A DNA stretch of 64,000 nt from Vespula vulgaris (lineage: Eukaryota; Arthropoda; Insecta; Hymenoptera; Vespidae): the NCBI RefSeq assembly GCF_905475345.1, contig NC_066587.1:12069558-12133557 (forward strand), written 5' to 3'. The position numbers were made by a program, and so were the translations under genes. The notes below the pieces were generated by a model. It was not told where the DNA came from and searched no databases. It was given only the letters and a program-made list of their open reading frames with translations. Within the stretch, counting starts at the first letter, position 1, and each line of letters opens with the position of its first letter. Positions 37,641 through 49,505 of the stretch are shown one piece after another.

Positions 37641-39149
37641 TGCATATATATCGATTTTGAAAAGGGTGAGAACGCAATGGAAAAGGTGATCGCCCGTGCA
37701 AGCTAACTTTCAAAAGTGCTACTTGTTATTCTTTTTCGAGGTATTCTAATGTCTATGCATTTATTTTCCTTTCTTTGTTAATGTATGTGTGTGTGTGTAT
37801 GTTTATATGTATAAATGTATGTCCATGTCTGTGTATATATGTGTCAACTCGCTATAATCGCTACGTCGGCGCTAAAAATTAGTGAGACCGAAGGAGAGAA
37901 GAGCCGAACGACCTATTGGGGCCATTTTTCTATTTTCGCGCGCGTTTAATAAATTAATAACCAGTCTGCCGACTTGCATGCATACATGTCCGAAGTGAAA
38001 AAGGAAGCTCCCTCATATTTTCATTCTTCCTTCCTTCCTTCCTTCGCCTCATCTCTCTTCTTTCTTTCATCAAATCTATCTATGACCAACTTCTTTTTTT
38101 CTTCTTCCCGTACGAGTTACGGAAATGAAAGATACGAATGAATAGGGTTGGGGGTCAATACCATGCTTCTCTCCGCATACATATCGATATAGCAACTTTT
38201 AATCGCAAGAAAGTCTTTAAGAATTATGCTTCGACTTGTTCTTATCTAATCTTGTCGAAAAATACGACAAAAATTCGATACAAGTCGATGTCGTCTACTA
38301 GCAAGCGTGTCGGTACCCTTTGATATTAACATATATGTTATGTATATATTTACAGGCGTACATAAAAAAAGGTCGATTTTTTCTTTTCTTTTCTTTTCTC
38401 TCTCTCTTTCTCTCTTTCTCTTTGTTTTTTCTCTTGTTAGAAATAAGTTTTATTAATTACGGACGCAAAACTATACGAAAGCGTTTGTTGTTGTTCTTTC
38501 TTGTCTGTCCTCTTATTACTAATTATTTTTTCCTTCAATTTACCTCCTTTTCATTTGCCATTCTTTCGTTCACTTTTTGATCTCTTTCTATTTTTATCTA
38601 CTCGCGCCATGATATTACAATTCACTCACACGCTCTTTGATTGTACGGATTTTGATCATAGGATATTCGTCTTACACGTACATACTCGTTTACATAATAA
38701 TCCCTTCTTTTCTCTAGCTCTCGCGTTATAAGTACATGTTATTAATACCATCTCCGGTTCACCTTTTCTCAATGCTCGGAAATTCTCTACATTTCTCTCT
38801 CTCTCTCTCTCTTTTCTTTTTTTTCCTTTTTTTTTCTTTTCTACCAATTATATGTGTGCATTTCAACAAATTTCAAGCAAAACTTTGTAAAACGAAATGA
38901 AGAGGTAAACATTGCAAGTACCTTATATCAATCTTATTCGTAATAAAAGAATATCATTTCTTTACTTTCAATTCTTTTCAATGAAAGAATTAAAACTTGA
39001 CGTTTCCAAGTTAGACAAAAAGAGAGGAAGGGAAAGGGAAGACAAGGGAAGATACAAGATAATATCGTAAATTTACGCTAGCATAACGAATAGGAAGAAA
39101 AAAGAAAGGACGGAAGGATTAGAGGTCAGAAAAAATCTCAAAACTAACA

Positions 39150-39449
39150 CAGAGGACATTCGGAGAAAGAAAAAGGAAGAGAAAGGAAGAGAGAGAAAGG
39201 GAGAAGTAAAGAGAGAGAGAGAAAGAAAGAGAGAGAAAAAGGAAAAAGGATTTCCGAGCTTTCCTCTTAGCTAGTGTGTCTTTTCTCCCCTTTTACATAT
39301 GCCTTCTCCGCAGCCCATGCATATAAAATTATATATACAACAGAGTGATTTTTCTTTGTTGTGAGGTATTCGCACTACTTGCATCTAAAAAGAGAGTGTG
39401 TGTACATTATCGGGAAGCGAGCGAGCGAGCAAACGAGAAAGAGAGAGAG

Positions 39450-39508
<59 letters not shown>

Positions 39509-39622
39509 AAGAGAGGGAGAGTGAGCGCACGTATGTGTGCGTATATATACGCCTACGTATCTGTAAGAAAAGGGAAGATAGAGAGAGAAAGATGGAGATA
39601 GACAGAGGGAGGAGAAGGAGAG

Positions 39623-39653
<31 letters not shown>

Positions 39654-39690
39654 GAGAAAGAGAGAGAGAAAAGAAAGAACATGAAGAGAT
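39150..39690. repeat. Long polypurine tract with (GA)n cores
   Basis: About 500 bp in which the plus strand is strongly purine-biased, with (GA)n cores near 39454-39500 and 39600-39680. It yields arginine/glutamate-only open frames that I reject as genes. Confidence 0.85.
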
Positions 39691-39839
39691 AGAGGTGCTC
39701 ACGTATTACGAAGGAAATCGCTTTCTCCGGTTTCTTGTGCAAATATTTCAGCACCGCCTCCGCTTTTTACCAGCGCGAAGTAAATTATCCTCGCGCGAGT
39801 ATTTCTCCCTATTCCTTATCGAGCTTTCTTTTCCATTTC

Positions 39840-39841
39840 TC

Positions 39842-39879
<38 letters not shown>

Positions 39880-39895
39880 ACTTTTTCTTTCTCTT

Positions 39896-39926
<31 letters not shown>

Positions 39927-39940
39927 GTTTCTCTTTCTCT
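39840..39940. repeat. (CT)n polypyrimidine tract
   Basis: CT and CTTT units of about 100 bp, of opposite strand polarity to the purine tract 150 bp before. Confidence 0.9.
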
Positions 39941-40243
39941 TGTACTCGCATCGCTCTTATCACTTATATCAATTACTATTAGGCGCTCTATAACGCGCGC
40001 TCGACTCGTTATAAATAAATTAAAAATTATATATGCGTATTATATATTTTTGTCATATTTATATTTTATGTATATATTAAATTTACTGATTCGCTTATTT
40101 TGTCACCTCTCACGCAGCAATTTCGCCATTCGATACACGCACACTCTCACGCGGACGTACGGATTCGCACAAGTCGCGAAAAAGTCTCGATAACGATATG
40201 GTACAACTATGCTACACGGTGGGGAACGAACGAGCACGTATTT

Positions 40244-40272
40244 CCCCTCCCCTCCCCTCCCCTCCCCTTCCC
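40244..40272 (-). repeat. (CCCCT)n, potential G-quadruplex on the minus strand
   Basis: Five consecutive C4 runs spaced by single T bases (44-47, 49-52, 54-57, 59-62, 64-67 within 402xx), then a C3 run. The minus strand meets the usual G4 pattern with one-base loops. Confidence 0.85.
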
Positions 40273-42422
40273 ATTCCTCTTCTCCTTTCCTCTCCGCTTC
40301 GTTTCGTTTCGCTTCGCTTAGCCCTACTTTTAATTATTTACAAAATTCGCGCGGAATTATTACTTTTATATTCGTATTATAATATGTAGGTATGTATATG
40401 ACTTTATATCTGGGTTTATGTGTAGTACCTACGCGCATTACGCGTTACACGCAATCAAACGCGTGCTTCTGTAGTACAACCTATTACGAAAAATTCTTTC
40501 TCTTTTTTGTCGTTTAATCAATGTGACGTTCCTTCGTTCTTCGTACGTACTTTATTATCCTGATCTATATATATATATTTTTATATATATATAATATATA
40601 TATATAAATGTATATATATATTATATCTTTCTCTCCTCTCGTGGATACAGAGCCAAAGATGCGGCATAGCGAGAAAAACACGTGCGACCAAATAGAAGCC
40701 GGTAAAATGTTTGTTAAAATGAATTCCTTTCACTTTTTTTTTTTATATTTCTTTTTTATTCCGAGAACTACGTATCTCGATGAATAATGGATAACGTTAC
40801 GTCTAACTTATTTTCTCGATAGCTCGGCTTTGCGGTTTTTCAAAGTAATTGTACATCCCCATCGAAGGAGACTGCATTAAAAATTCAAGAGGTTTGATTG
40901 TTGTCGATCGAGAAGCCACATGCTTTGCAAATAGGTAGGCGTATGCGGTAAAACGAAACTCGAAAACGCCGTTTCAACGGTACGAAATACGTATTTGAAA
41001 GTTCCATTGAAATTTCGCATGTAATCGATTACCCGCATATCGGAGATCGAAAGAGAAATTAAGAAAAAAAAAAAAACAGAAAAAAGCTTCGGAAAAGAAC
41101 CTCGATTTTCTGTCTGTGTATTGGATCTTATATCGTATGCTATCGAATGATTCAAACGGCGAATAAATCGTAACAAAGTTAAATCGATATCTCGATGGTA
41201 ACCAGCATCGTTTGACGAGTGGCAATTAGACGTATCGCCTTAATTCGTTTCTCGTTCATTCGAAAGAATCGAATATTTCCACGATCGGGAATTGGTTTAA
41301 ATGAAACGATAAACGTAAGCGTCTTCATCCCATATTCATTCCTTTCGTTCTTCGTCCTTTCTACGAAGGGAGTTAGAAAAATACGAAGTTTTCTTTAATT
41401 GCTTCGAGAAATCGTTTTATTCGTCGGAGGTATGTACGGGCAGTGTGTGTATTTCGATATTAAATGATTTTTTAATAAATGTTGAGCGTAGGTTCGTACG
41501 AAGCATTCTAAAAAGATATTCTATTAACGATCGCTATATATGCGAAATTGTGATATCAAAGAATTTTCTCAAACCGGTATGATTAAAACGCGGAAGGAAT
41601 CTTCTGCGTCAGCGTTTGTACGAAAACGTGTCGAGTGACACTGACTATAATAATTATGTACGGCCGATCTATAACTCGATCGCGTGGCAGTGGATGGACT
41701 AATCTATCTAATTTCTGTTCAGGCTAGTTCGTAATCGAGCTGCCCCTTTAAAATTCGTCAAGGGTATCATTTCCCTTTTTATATTCGATCGTATCGACGT
41801 TGGAACGTTGCTTCTTCTCGCACGACAGTCGCACGTCTCGCACAAAAACGCTTTGGCCTTTCAAACCGATCTTCCTCTTTTCTTACTTATGACTTATAAA
41901 CGAGTTAGAGTAAGGAAATATAGAAGAATAGAAAAGGAAAACGCAATGTTCCTAAACACAGCGTGCTTTGGTACTAGCCTGAGTACTAATTGCAAATAAT
42001 TTAGTATTAAATAGTTACGCGGTAATATATTATATTAAAGGATCACTGTCACTTCTTGTTTCAGGGTATCGTGTCTTTGCACGTTTTCAATCGGTCCTTA
42101 CGAACAAAAACACATGGCCGCTTATAAAACAAACTAGGAGAAACGTACGTCATGTAGAAACTCCTAAACTTCAAGGAACAATAACAAAGAGCCAATGGAC
42201 TCTCTTAACAAATAAAATAAAACAACGTCAACGAAAAAGATAATCAAATCGATCACCGTGTTTGTTTATCGATAAAAAATAAGCACCAACACTTCTTTCT
42301 TCCTTTCTTTTTTCTTTCTTCCTTTCTTTTCCCCTTTTTCTTTTTCTTTCTCTCGTGATTTGAGAAAGAAGCAGGATCCATCGTTATAACCAGGTAAACA
42401 GTCTCGTTCATTCGCATATTCA

Positions 42423-43129
42423 TTAAGAAACGATGTAATCGGCGGAATGATGAGAATGATGAGAATTTCGATGTTTGTCCTTTCTGTGATTGGTTCTCGA
42501 ATTGCTGCCACGTGTGCCACTGGTTCCCGTAGTACCAGATGTATGATGACTGTAACCACTGTCGCTACCGAAGCTACTGTCCGGTTGACCTTGGTATAAT
42601 CTTCCTGAAGAGACCTGATCGTTATCTCTAGGCGCATAATAAACCGGTTGTGTATACTTGTCCTCGTTGTAGAGTCTGTCTGTTGGTTGAGAGTAAGTGT
42701 CCGAGGAATAAGTGTCTCCGCCAACTTGCGTGTAAACTGGCGTCGTTTCTTGATTTTGAAGACCATAATAATCGGCAGTATATTGATTGCCGCTACCACC
42801 AGCTCCACTACCAACACCGACACCACCACCACCACCACCACCACCACCACCACCACCACCACCACTACCACCACCAACACCACCGTCACGACTAGCACTC
42901 ATGTACTTGTACTTTTCGTTTGACTTCTTCGATCTCTCCTTGTTACTTCTGCTTTGACTGGAGTAACGATGAAGCGGCCCGAGAACGGGCACGCTCTCGT
43001 ATGGATTTTCTTCGAGTCTGAGAGCTTGAGCTGCTGGCATCGGCGGCACGAAATATGGCAGCCTATGTGCCACCGAAGGGACGGACTGTTGTTGTCGTTG
43101 ACTACTGTTCGTTCTGCTCCCAGCTACGC
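42423..43129 (-). CDS. Last coding exon of an unidentified minus-strand gene (tail form B)
   Basis: It codes for 234 residues and a stop. The acceptor is at 43130-43131 and its phase fits exon 43558-43899. Visible features are a Pro- and Tyr-rich start (RLPYFVPPMPAAQALRL), a basic Ser/Lys stretch, a glycine run of about 15 codons broken by Val and Ser, many tyrosines in short acidic or Gln contexts (PVYYAPRD, DRLYNED), and a Ser/Gly/His-rich end finishing SADYIVS. It looks like a disordered, phosphorylatable cytoplasmic tail. I do not recognise the protein. Codon phase, splice sites and composition support real coding. Confidence 0.75.
42818..42876. repeat. (CCA)n coding microsatellite (polyglycine)
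   Basis: About 17 CCA/CAC triplets inside the last coding exon of the minus-strand gene, read as GGT glycine codons. The length is likely to vary between individuals. Confidence 0.9.
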
Positions 43130-43220
43130 CTGAAAAATAAACTAATCGTCAGATGTATGAATATTAGTGAAAATGTCTAAGCTTGATCTGGTGTATATAA
43201 ATCTTCCATCTATCTATCTA

Positions 43221-43224
<4 letters not shown>

Positions 43225-43257
<33 letters not shown>
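43225..43257. repeat. (TA)n microsatellite
   Basis: About 16 TA units in the intron between the last two coding exons, preceded by (ATCT)n. Confidence 0.9.
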
Positions 43258-43259
<2 letters not shown>

Positions 43260-43557
43260 GTATATAATATATATAATATATAGAAATATATATATATATA
43301 TATATCAACATTCATTTGTATCATATTTATTTGAAGTATTGAATAAATTTTGGAAACTTTGTTTTAATAAAGACAAATATACTTTAGGTTATAGATTTGT
43401 ATCGATGTTCGATAAAATAATAATATCTAAAGGCGAAAAATAACACACACATCGTGTATTAGATTAGATCTTTATTAATATTTCAAGGAAAAGCTTAGAT
43501 CGTTTTCGATTCGGAATAAGGATGAATAGTTACCATGGTAACGGAAATCGAACGTAC

Positions 43558-43899
43558 CTGCCACGCTAGGATAAAGTTGTAGCAAAGCATCGAGGAGCAT
43601 CCCCTCGTGGAACTCGCCGACGTCGTGACTTTTGTCTCTCTTGCGTCGATCGAGACTCCTAGGGCTTCTACCCCTTCGCTCCCTTGGCTGTCTGTTTCCG
43701 GCAGGACACGTGCCCCATGCGGGACCATTTGACGTGAGCATCCTTGCCTCGGAGGGTTCACCGACCGAAAGTTCATCTTCGGCGAACTCGTCTTCGCTGG
43801 CAGGTTTCGATGTCGATGCTCGACGATGATGACAATGATGATGATGTAAACGATTTCGTGCATTCAACTCGCTCTCCTCATCTGTCTCCGGGTGGTCCC
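43558..43899 (-). CDS. Internal coding exon of the unidentified minus-strand gene (tail form B)
   Basis: It codes for about 114 residues, from GDHPETDEESELNARNR through a His-rich patch, an acidic patch (ASEDEFAEDELSVGEPSE), a basic RERRGRSPRSLDRRKRDK patch, to MLLDALLQLYPSVAG. Acceptor at 43900-43901, donor at 43556-43557; both phases match the neighbours. Alternating acidic and basic patches and no membrane segment fit a cytoplasmic tail. Family unknown. Confidence 0.75.
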
Positions 43900-44486
43900 C
43901 TATATAAAAGAAAAAAAAAAATGCAGAAAATAAATTAACATCCCCTATATTTCTTTCTCTTTCTTTCCTTTTTTCTTTATCTACGATCACCACCCCTTGC
44001 TCGATCGATGCATCGACTTAACGGATTAATTCAATTGTTTTATTTTTAGCAGAGAGAAGAGAGAGAGGGAGAGAGAGAAAGGGGAATAGATAGATAGATA
44101 GACAGACAGAAACGAGAAGCACTGCGTTCGACGAAAGCAAACAGCATGCTCGGAGTTTTTGTTATAAATGGATTAATCCGTAGGATTTATTATTTGCCGT
44201 TACACTCATACAACTTTCTAGTATCTGTTATATACCTTTTTAGTTCATTTATTCCGTCTACTCGCGCGCTTTACCAACGAGAAGATTGACTTCGTCTTGA
44301 ACTCTTCCTTCGACTTTTCTATCATATTTGCTTAATTTTAGTACTATCGAAAAAAGGACTAGGACGATCGATCGATTCTATTTCCGAATCTTATGTAAGC
44401 AAAGCTTGACGACTCGTCGCTTTACATTTTTATGATTTGGTTATTTCATTCGAAACTACATATATGTATGTATATATGTAAATATA

Positions 44487-44492
<6 letters not shown>

Positions 44493-44530
<38 letters not shown>
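44493..44530. repeat. (TA)n microsatellite
   Basis: About 19 TA units ending 30 bp before the left end of the transposon relic. Confidence 0.9.
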
Positions 44531-44534
<4 letters not shown>

Positions 44535-44563
44535 ACGAGCAAAAATGTAAATATACAACGCTA

Positions 44564-46155
44564 GTTTTATAAAAAAGACGATAATACTGTCAATACTATG
44601 ATAATATTATCAAAAATTGATTGACTGATAAAGATTAAGTAGATTTAGTTACAAGGGGAATTTATTATAATAAACAAAATGTAACAGTTTATATTCATTT
44701 ATGTTAATAACATTCGGTATATTTCACTAAAATAGGGACTTAAATTATTTTTACAGTTTTCTCTCAGAAATGAATGGAATAACAAATGAACAGTGAAGAA
44801 ATGAAATAATTGACAAGTACTGATTGTTAATTACCATAAGACACGATTGCATAATAATTTCTCAGTATATAAGTTGTTTCAAACGATTAAATTAAAATAG
44901 AGCTACTTAGCGAGGAAAAAAAATAGTATTATTTGTTTATAAACGTTTATCATTGCGCAATATTGCAGAGAAATGTGGTGCGAGTCATGAAATAGTTTCG
45001 AAAATAAAAAAGAGAAACATATTTTATTACGTCAAATTGTTCAACAAATGGTAGGCCGCAAATTATTTCTGACAGAGAAGCATATGAAATTGAACGTCGT
45101 ATTTGGTTTGAATGTCATAAAATGCCAACAATCGTTGCTAAAGAGATTGAAACAGAGGCTAGTGAATGAAACGTTTATTGTTTTGTGAAGGAAATTGGTT
45201 TAAATGCGAAAGAAACGAAATGCGAATTAAATATTCTTAGAAATAAAAATATAAGATTACGAAAGAAATTTGTTGATACGTACAAAGAATAAATCATAGA
45301 AAATTGGAAAAAAGTTATTCGCTCTAATGAGATAAAAATAAATAAATTTGAAAACGATGGAGAATCCTTTGGTACTGAATATTCGATAATATAAATCAAA
45401 TGACTATTATAAAAAATTATGAAGTTGAAGATTTATAAAGTATTGGAGTTGTTTTACAAGGATGATAATCGTTTAGTTAAAATCAAAGATATTACATACA
45501 AAGGATACATAATATTAATATAGCAATTAATTGCTACATAGCTATTAATATTTGAACATCTTACAAAACAAATAATATTTCAATATCTTATGAAACAAAA
45601 TATTTCAACATTTTATAATATAATTTATCCTTTGTTATTAACTCTATTCAATGAAAAAAAAGTAATATTAAAAAATTGGCTCGCTAAATTCGAATATGGA
45701 TCTGATTGAAAATTTGTGGTTGATTGTGAAAAGAAAGCTGGCAAAGTATGATAATCCATCTTCAAGTATTCATAAGTTGTGGAGCAGAGAACAGAAACAG
45801 AATAAAATCAAATCCGAAATAATTAAAAACTTAACAGGCAGTACGCAACGCAAACTAGAAGAAATAAAAAAACAAAAAGAATTACGGAAAATAGACAAAA
45901 CATTAATTTAAAATCTTAAATTAATTCCAGTTGTATCACTCTCCATCATTTATTTGTTATTCCATTCGTTTCCAAGGAAACATGCAAGCCTATAAACATA
46001 GTTTCACGTCCTTATTTTTATAAAATAATACGAATATTATTAACATAAATGAAAATAAATTGTTGCATTTTATTTATCACAGATTCTCCTTGTAATTATC
46101 TATATTTTATCGGTCAATCAAACAATTACTAGTATTATCGTCTTCTTTATAAGAC
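44564..46155 (+). mobile_element. Decayed Tc1/mariner-superfamily DNA transposon
   Basis: A 1,592-bp element flanked by TA at 44562-44563 and 46156-46157, the target duplication of this superfamily. The outer 25 bp of both ends match as inverted repeats at 23 of 25 positions, with weaker similarity going in to about 44665 and 46080. Inside, broken plus-strand frames show transposase remains: a helix-turn-helix-like NIAEKCGASHEIVSKIK (near 44960), a region like the first catalytic motif, NWKKVIRSNEIKINKF (near 45310), where the expected SDE reads SNE, and MDLIENLWLIVKRKL (near 45696), the family's conserved segment after the second catalytic Asp. Several stops and at least one frame break show that it is inactive. 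It lies in the intron between 43899 and 48946 of the minus-strand gene. Confidence 0.88.
45696..45911 (+). pseudogene. C-terminal transposase fragment of the Tc1/mariner relic
   Basis: A 71-codon remnant with MDLIENLWLIVKRKL near its start, the typical C-terminal signature of Tc1-type transposases, followed by a Lys-rich tail. The upstream part (WLAKFEYG) is in another frame, so a small indel separates them. Not a working gene. Confidence 0.8.
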
Positions 46156-46159
46156 TAGC

Positions 46160-47557
46160 AATGTATGTTTATACTTTTGCTCGTTACAATATATGTATAT
46201 ATGTATATATATATGTGTCTGTATATCGGTATATCAATGTAGCACACGCGAGAGACCGATATTTCGGCGTTTATTCGACTGTAGAGCTAAATCGAGGATT
46301 CGGACGTTTCGAAGGCAAACAAATTCCAGAGGGTACGGAGAGAAGGGGAGTTACGTGTGGGTGTTTCGAGGGTAGCAGTAAATTTTTGGCTCGAAATTTC
46401 GCCGGTAGCGGTACGGCCTCCACTGTTGCGGCCGCCATTGTCGTCTGCAAAGAGGAATGTACAGGTAACGAAACGAATGACGTCCGGTACGTCGTTGTTT
46501 CACGACATGTAGGAGAAGCCTTTTTGCTCGTTCTCGCGCACCTATTCTTGTTTTTTAACCTTTGCTTTTTATTTTTGCTTGTTTGCTTGTTTTACAAGTC
46601 AGCTGTATCCCTTCTCTCTCTCTCTTTTTCTTTCTGGTTTTACGAGGCACGTTACCGTCAGTCTAACTCTATTCCGTTAGCTCACTCGAGTGCATTATTC
46701 ACGCGTGCAACGTTATGCAAGCTCGTGAGCGCACACGATACTTGTTCATTGTTAATGAAAGTATAGTTCACGCTCGTACGACAACGTTGCTATAACAACT
46801 TGCGTATCTCGTGTCGACCTTTGGTTAGATTATAATCCGACGCGAGTACGAGACTTTTCTCTTCGTATTATGGTAGTACACAAAGATGAGCGAACTTTTT
46901 GTTATGTGGAGAAATAAATTCTTTTATTACTGCTATTGGATTGTCTTCGCTGGAGTATGTTCCTTCACTTTTCTAATATTTTCAGATATTATCGTTCGAA
47001 CGAGAATATGAATTATTTATTTGCCGTTAAAACGTAATAATATCGTGGTTATGACGATATAAAATCGTTAGATAAATGAATCAATCGTCAGGATCAATTA
47101 AAAATTATTCGTTATAATTTTTCTATTTAAAAAAAGAAAAGGAAAAAAATATTTAATTTAATTTTATCTTATTAAAAGATAATATAAATTTTGAAGAATT
47201 TATAAAGCATGTGTTACGAGCTTCGAATAAGTATCGAAACAATTTGGTATAGTTATATTTCGATTTTTCTCTTTGTCTCTCTAATCGTCATATTCTTCAT
47301 TCATTATTTCTAAATGTTCTTACTCTTTTTTACTTTGTTAAATTGTTATCATTCGCAGTCAAAAATATGAGAAATTTCATGAGAAACGAACGAATCGGTA
47401 AGTTCAAAGTGATTGCATTAAGAAATATCGAGAAAAGGGCAAGATAAGGGAGAGGACTAAGGTGAAAAGTTGAGAGGAAGAAGAGACGTGTAACTACGAA
47501 TGTCCTTGAATGAAATCAAGGTGCTATGAACTAACTTCACTTGACATTAAGTAACCT

Positions 47558-47603
<46 letters not shown>

Positions 47604-48325
47604 CCTTTTCCTTTCTCTCTCTTTCTATCTTTTCCCTCTTTCTTTTTCACTCGAATATCTCCCAAGATATATTACATCCTCGCGAAGAATATCCTCTTGA
47701 AATATCCTTTACTCTCTGAGTAAAGATAAAGTTACGTGCCATAGCGTATACGATCTCGAATCTCGAAACACTCATGGGTTTCAATCATTTCAACGTTTCA
47801 CGTTTGCGAATCCTTATTTACTTGCAACACTCAATACTTCTTTAATCGTAAAAATCTTTTCAAAGAGAAAAAGAATAGTACGGTGAAAGATTTTCAAAGT
47901 TTGAGAAGGCAGTTCTCGAAGATGTCTACGAACGTTCGGAACTTTCTTCTTTCAATCCTACGTATCTCTTGAAGAAGTATTTTCGGTTGGTAACGTGTGA
48001 AGTACTTGCGCAGCTTGGAATGAGTGAATGAGAGAAAGAGAGACAGATAGAGATAGAGAGAAAGAGAGAGAGAGAGAGAGAGAGGAGAGAAATGGGTAGT
48101 CGAATGGATTGGTGGTTACGACTAATGTACGTCGTGCGGCATGTATATTCGATTACCGCATCCTCGTCAAACGTCGAAAGCCTCATCACCATGCTAATTA
48201 GCCGTCGGACTAATGGGAAGTATAAGTCAGAGGTCGTGTCACGCTTATCTCCACCCCTTCTCTCTTCAAAGCTGGATCCGGCTACGATAAAGAGTCAGTA
48301 AGGTATAAATGGGATAGAGAAAGAA

Positions 48326-48356
<31 letters not shown>

Positions 48357-48945
48357 AATAGAAAGAGAAAGAGAGAGAGAGGGGGGGGGGAAGGAGGCTT
48401 GCAAACTCATGTTAGCCGACAAAGTTCAGAGAAGGGTTCAACTCAAGGCTCGTGTTAATCGTGACAAGCGAACTGACAGACAAACGGGCACAGACGATCG
48501 AAAAACAAGTACCTATGTTTTCTCTCTGCTTGGATCGACGATCCTGCATATAACTGTCTACGATAATCCTCTCATCTTCAAAGGCTAGTCTCATCTAGAA
48601 TGAATAAGTATCTACTAACGAGTGAAGAATATCTGATAGGTCAAAGATATCGATAACGTTCTTCTATAAAAATTTTATAAGATTTAAGAAAAACTTTATC
48701 GATAAAAGATTCAAAGGAAGATTCATTTTAGGTACGTCGGAATTAAAGTTTCAGCTATAGAAATCCAATAAATCCTATCTATCGTGTCTCCTTCCGTTCG
48801 TGTCGTATTCTATAGTTTCTTTTCTCTTTTATATTTTTTCCTTCTTTTTTTTTTCTCTTTTGTTCAAATAAAACATCATTCAAATAAACTATCCGATCGT
48901 AGCAAAGTTTGAAATAAAAGAAAAACTATAAATAAGCGTGCTCAC
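46160..48945. other. Intronic or intergenic region after the transposon
   Basis: Non-coding. A 201-codon plus-strand frame at 46161-46766 has no domain and ends in low-complexity codons. A (CT)n run lies at 47561-47600, and (GA)n and GATA tracts at 48030-48390. The whole stretch lies between two coding exons of the minus-strand gene. Confidence 0.5.
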
Positions 48946-49057
48946 CGTTGCTGAGTTCCTCGTAGACAGGATTATAAAGATCCTGAGACGTGTAAGGATC
49001 TGGACCAGGGCTGCTGCAGACGAAGACACCTCTGCCGCCTTCCTTCACGTCCAGCAT
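48946..49057 (-). CDS. Coding exon with NPVY motif, unidentified minus-strand gene (tail form B)
   Basis: A 112-bp exon with a clean acceptor (GCGACAG at 49058-49064) and donor (GTGAGC from 48945). It reads MLDVKEGGRGVFVCSSPG, then DPYTSQDLYNPVYEELSN, and its phase fits exon 43558-43899. NPVY is the NPxY signal that binds PTB-domain adaptors and drives endocytosis in LDL-receptor-family and other membrane proteins; YEEL could be a phosphotyrosine site. The first codon is ATG, so it could be either an internal exon or the start of a short form from a nearer promoter. Very clear codon structure, but the family is not recognised. Confidence 0.75.
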
Positions 49058-49446
49058 CTGTCGCAATAACGTAGAAAGGTTAAAATGTAAAATTTTCTCG
49101 GAAAAGTCGCGTTATTCGAGGAAAGGTACCTTCTACGACCTTTTTATCGCGTCAAGTAAATTCGCATTAAGCAACGCATACGATATCCTACGGGAGCGAC
49201 GTAATCATGAATCTCGACTCGCGGGACTAGCGAAGAAACGCTTCGTCGCGATACTTGAGCTGTATATAACGAAGAGTTTTTTAACGCTATAAACGACCGT
49301 CTCGAGAGAGAAACACCGTACACGATTGTACACTTTTTTAACTAGTTCGCACTACCTGCTGATGTGTTTACACTAGCATATTCTTTTTTGTTTTCGTTTC
49401 GTTTCCTTTCTCCCTCTTTTTTTTCTTTTCTTCAAATTTTCATTCC

Positions 49447-49448
49447 CC

Positions 49449-49502
<54 letters not shown>
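49447..49502. repeat. (TA)n microsatellite
   Basis: About 25 TA units with one CA. Confidence 0.9.

Positions 49503-49505
<3 letters not shown>

Larger units (their letters stand above)
29101..42422. other. 13-kb gene-poor, microsatellite-rich region
   Basis: I found no supported coding exon on either strand. The stretch is dominated by (GA)n, (CT)n, (TA)n, (CGT)n and (ATT)n arrays and long pyrimidine- or purine-biased tracts. It lies downstream of the last exon of the minus-strand membrane-protein gene (ends at 42423). It may hold that gene's 3' untranslated region, regulatory DNA or an intron of a gene with unseen exons. Confidence 0.5.

Noticed and set aside
39361..39684. Arg/Glu/Lys-only frames on the plus strand
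   Set aside because: Simple translations of GA and GAAA repeats.
46161..46766. 201-codon plus-strand frame beside the transposon
   Set aside because: It begins in TA-rich repeats, ends in low-complexity DNA and has no recognisable domain or splice context.
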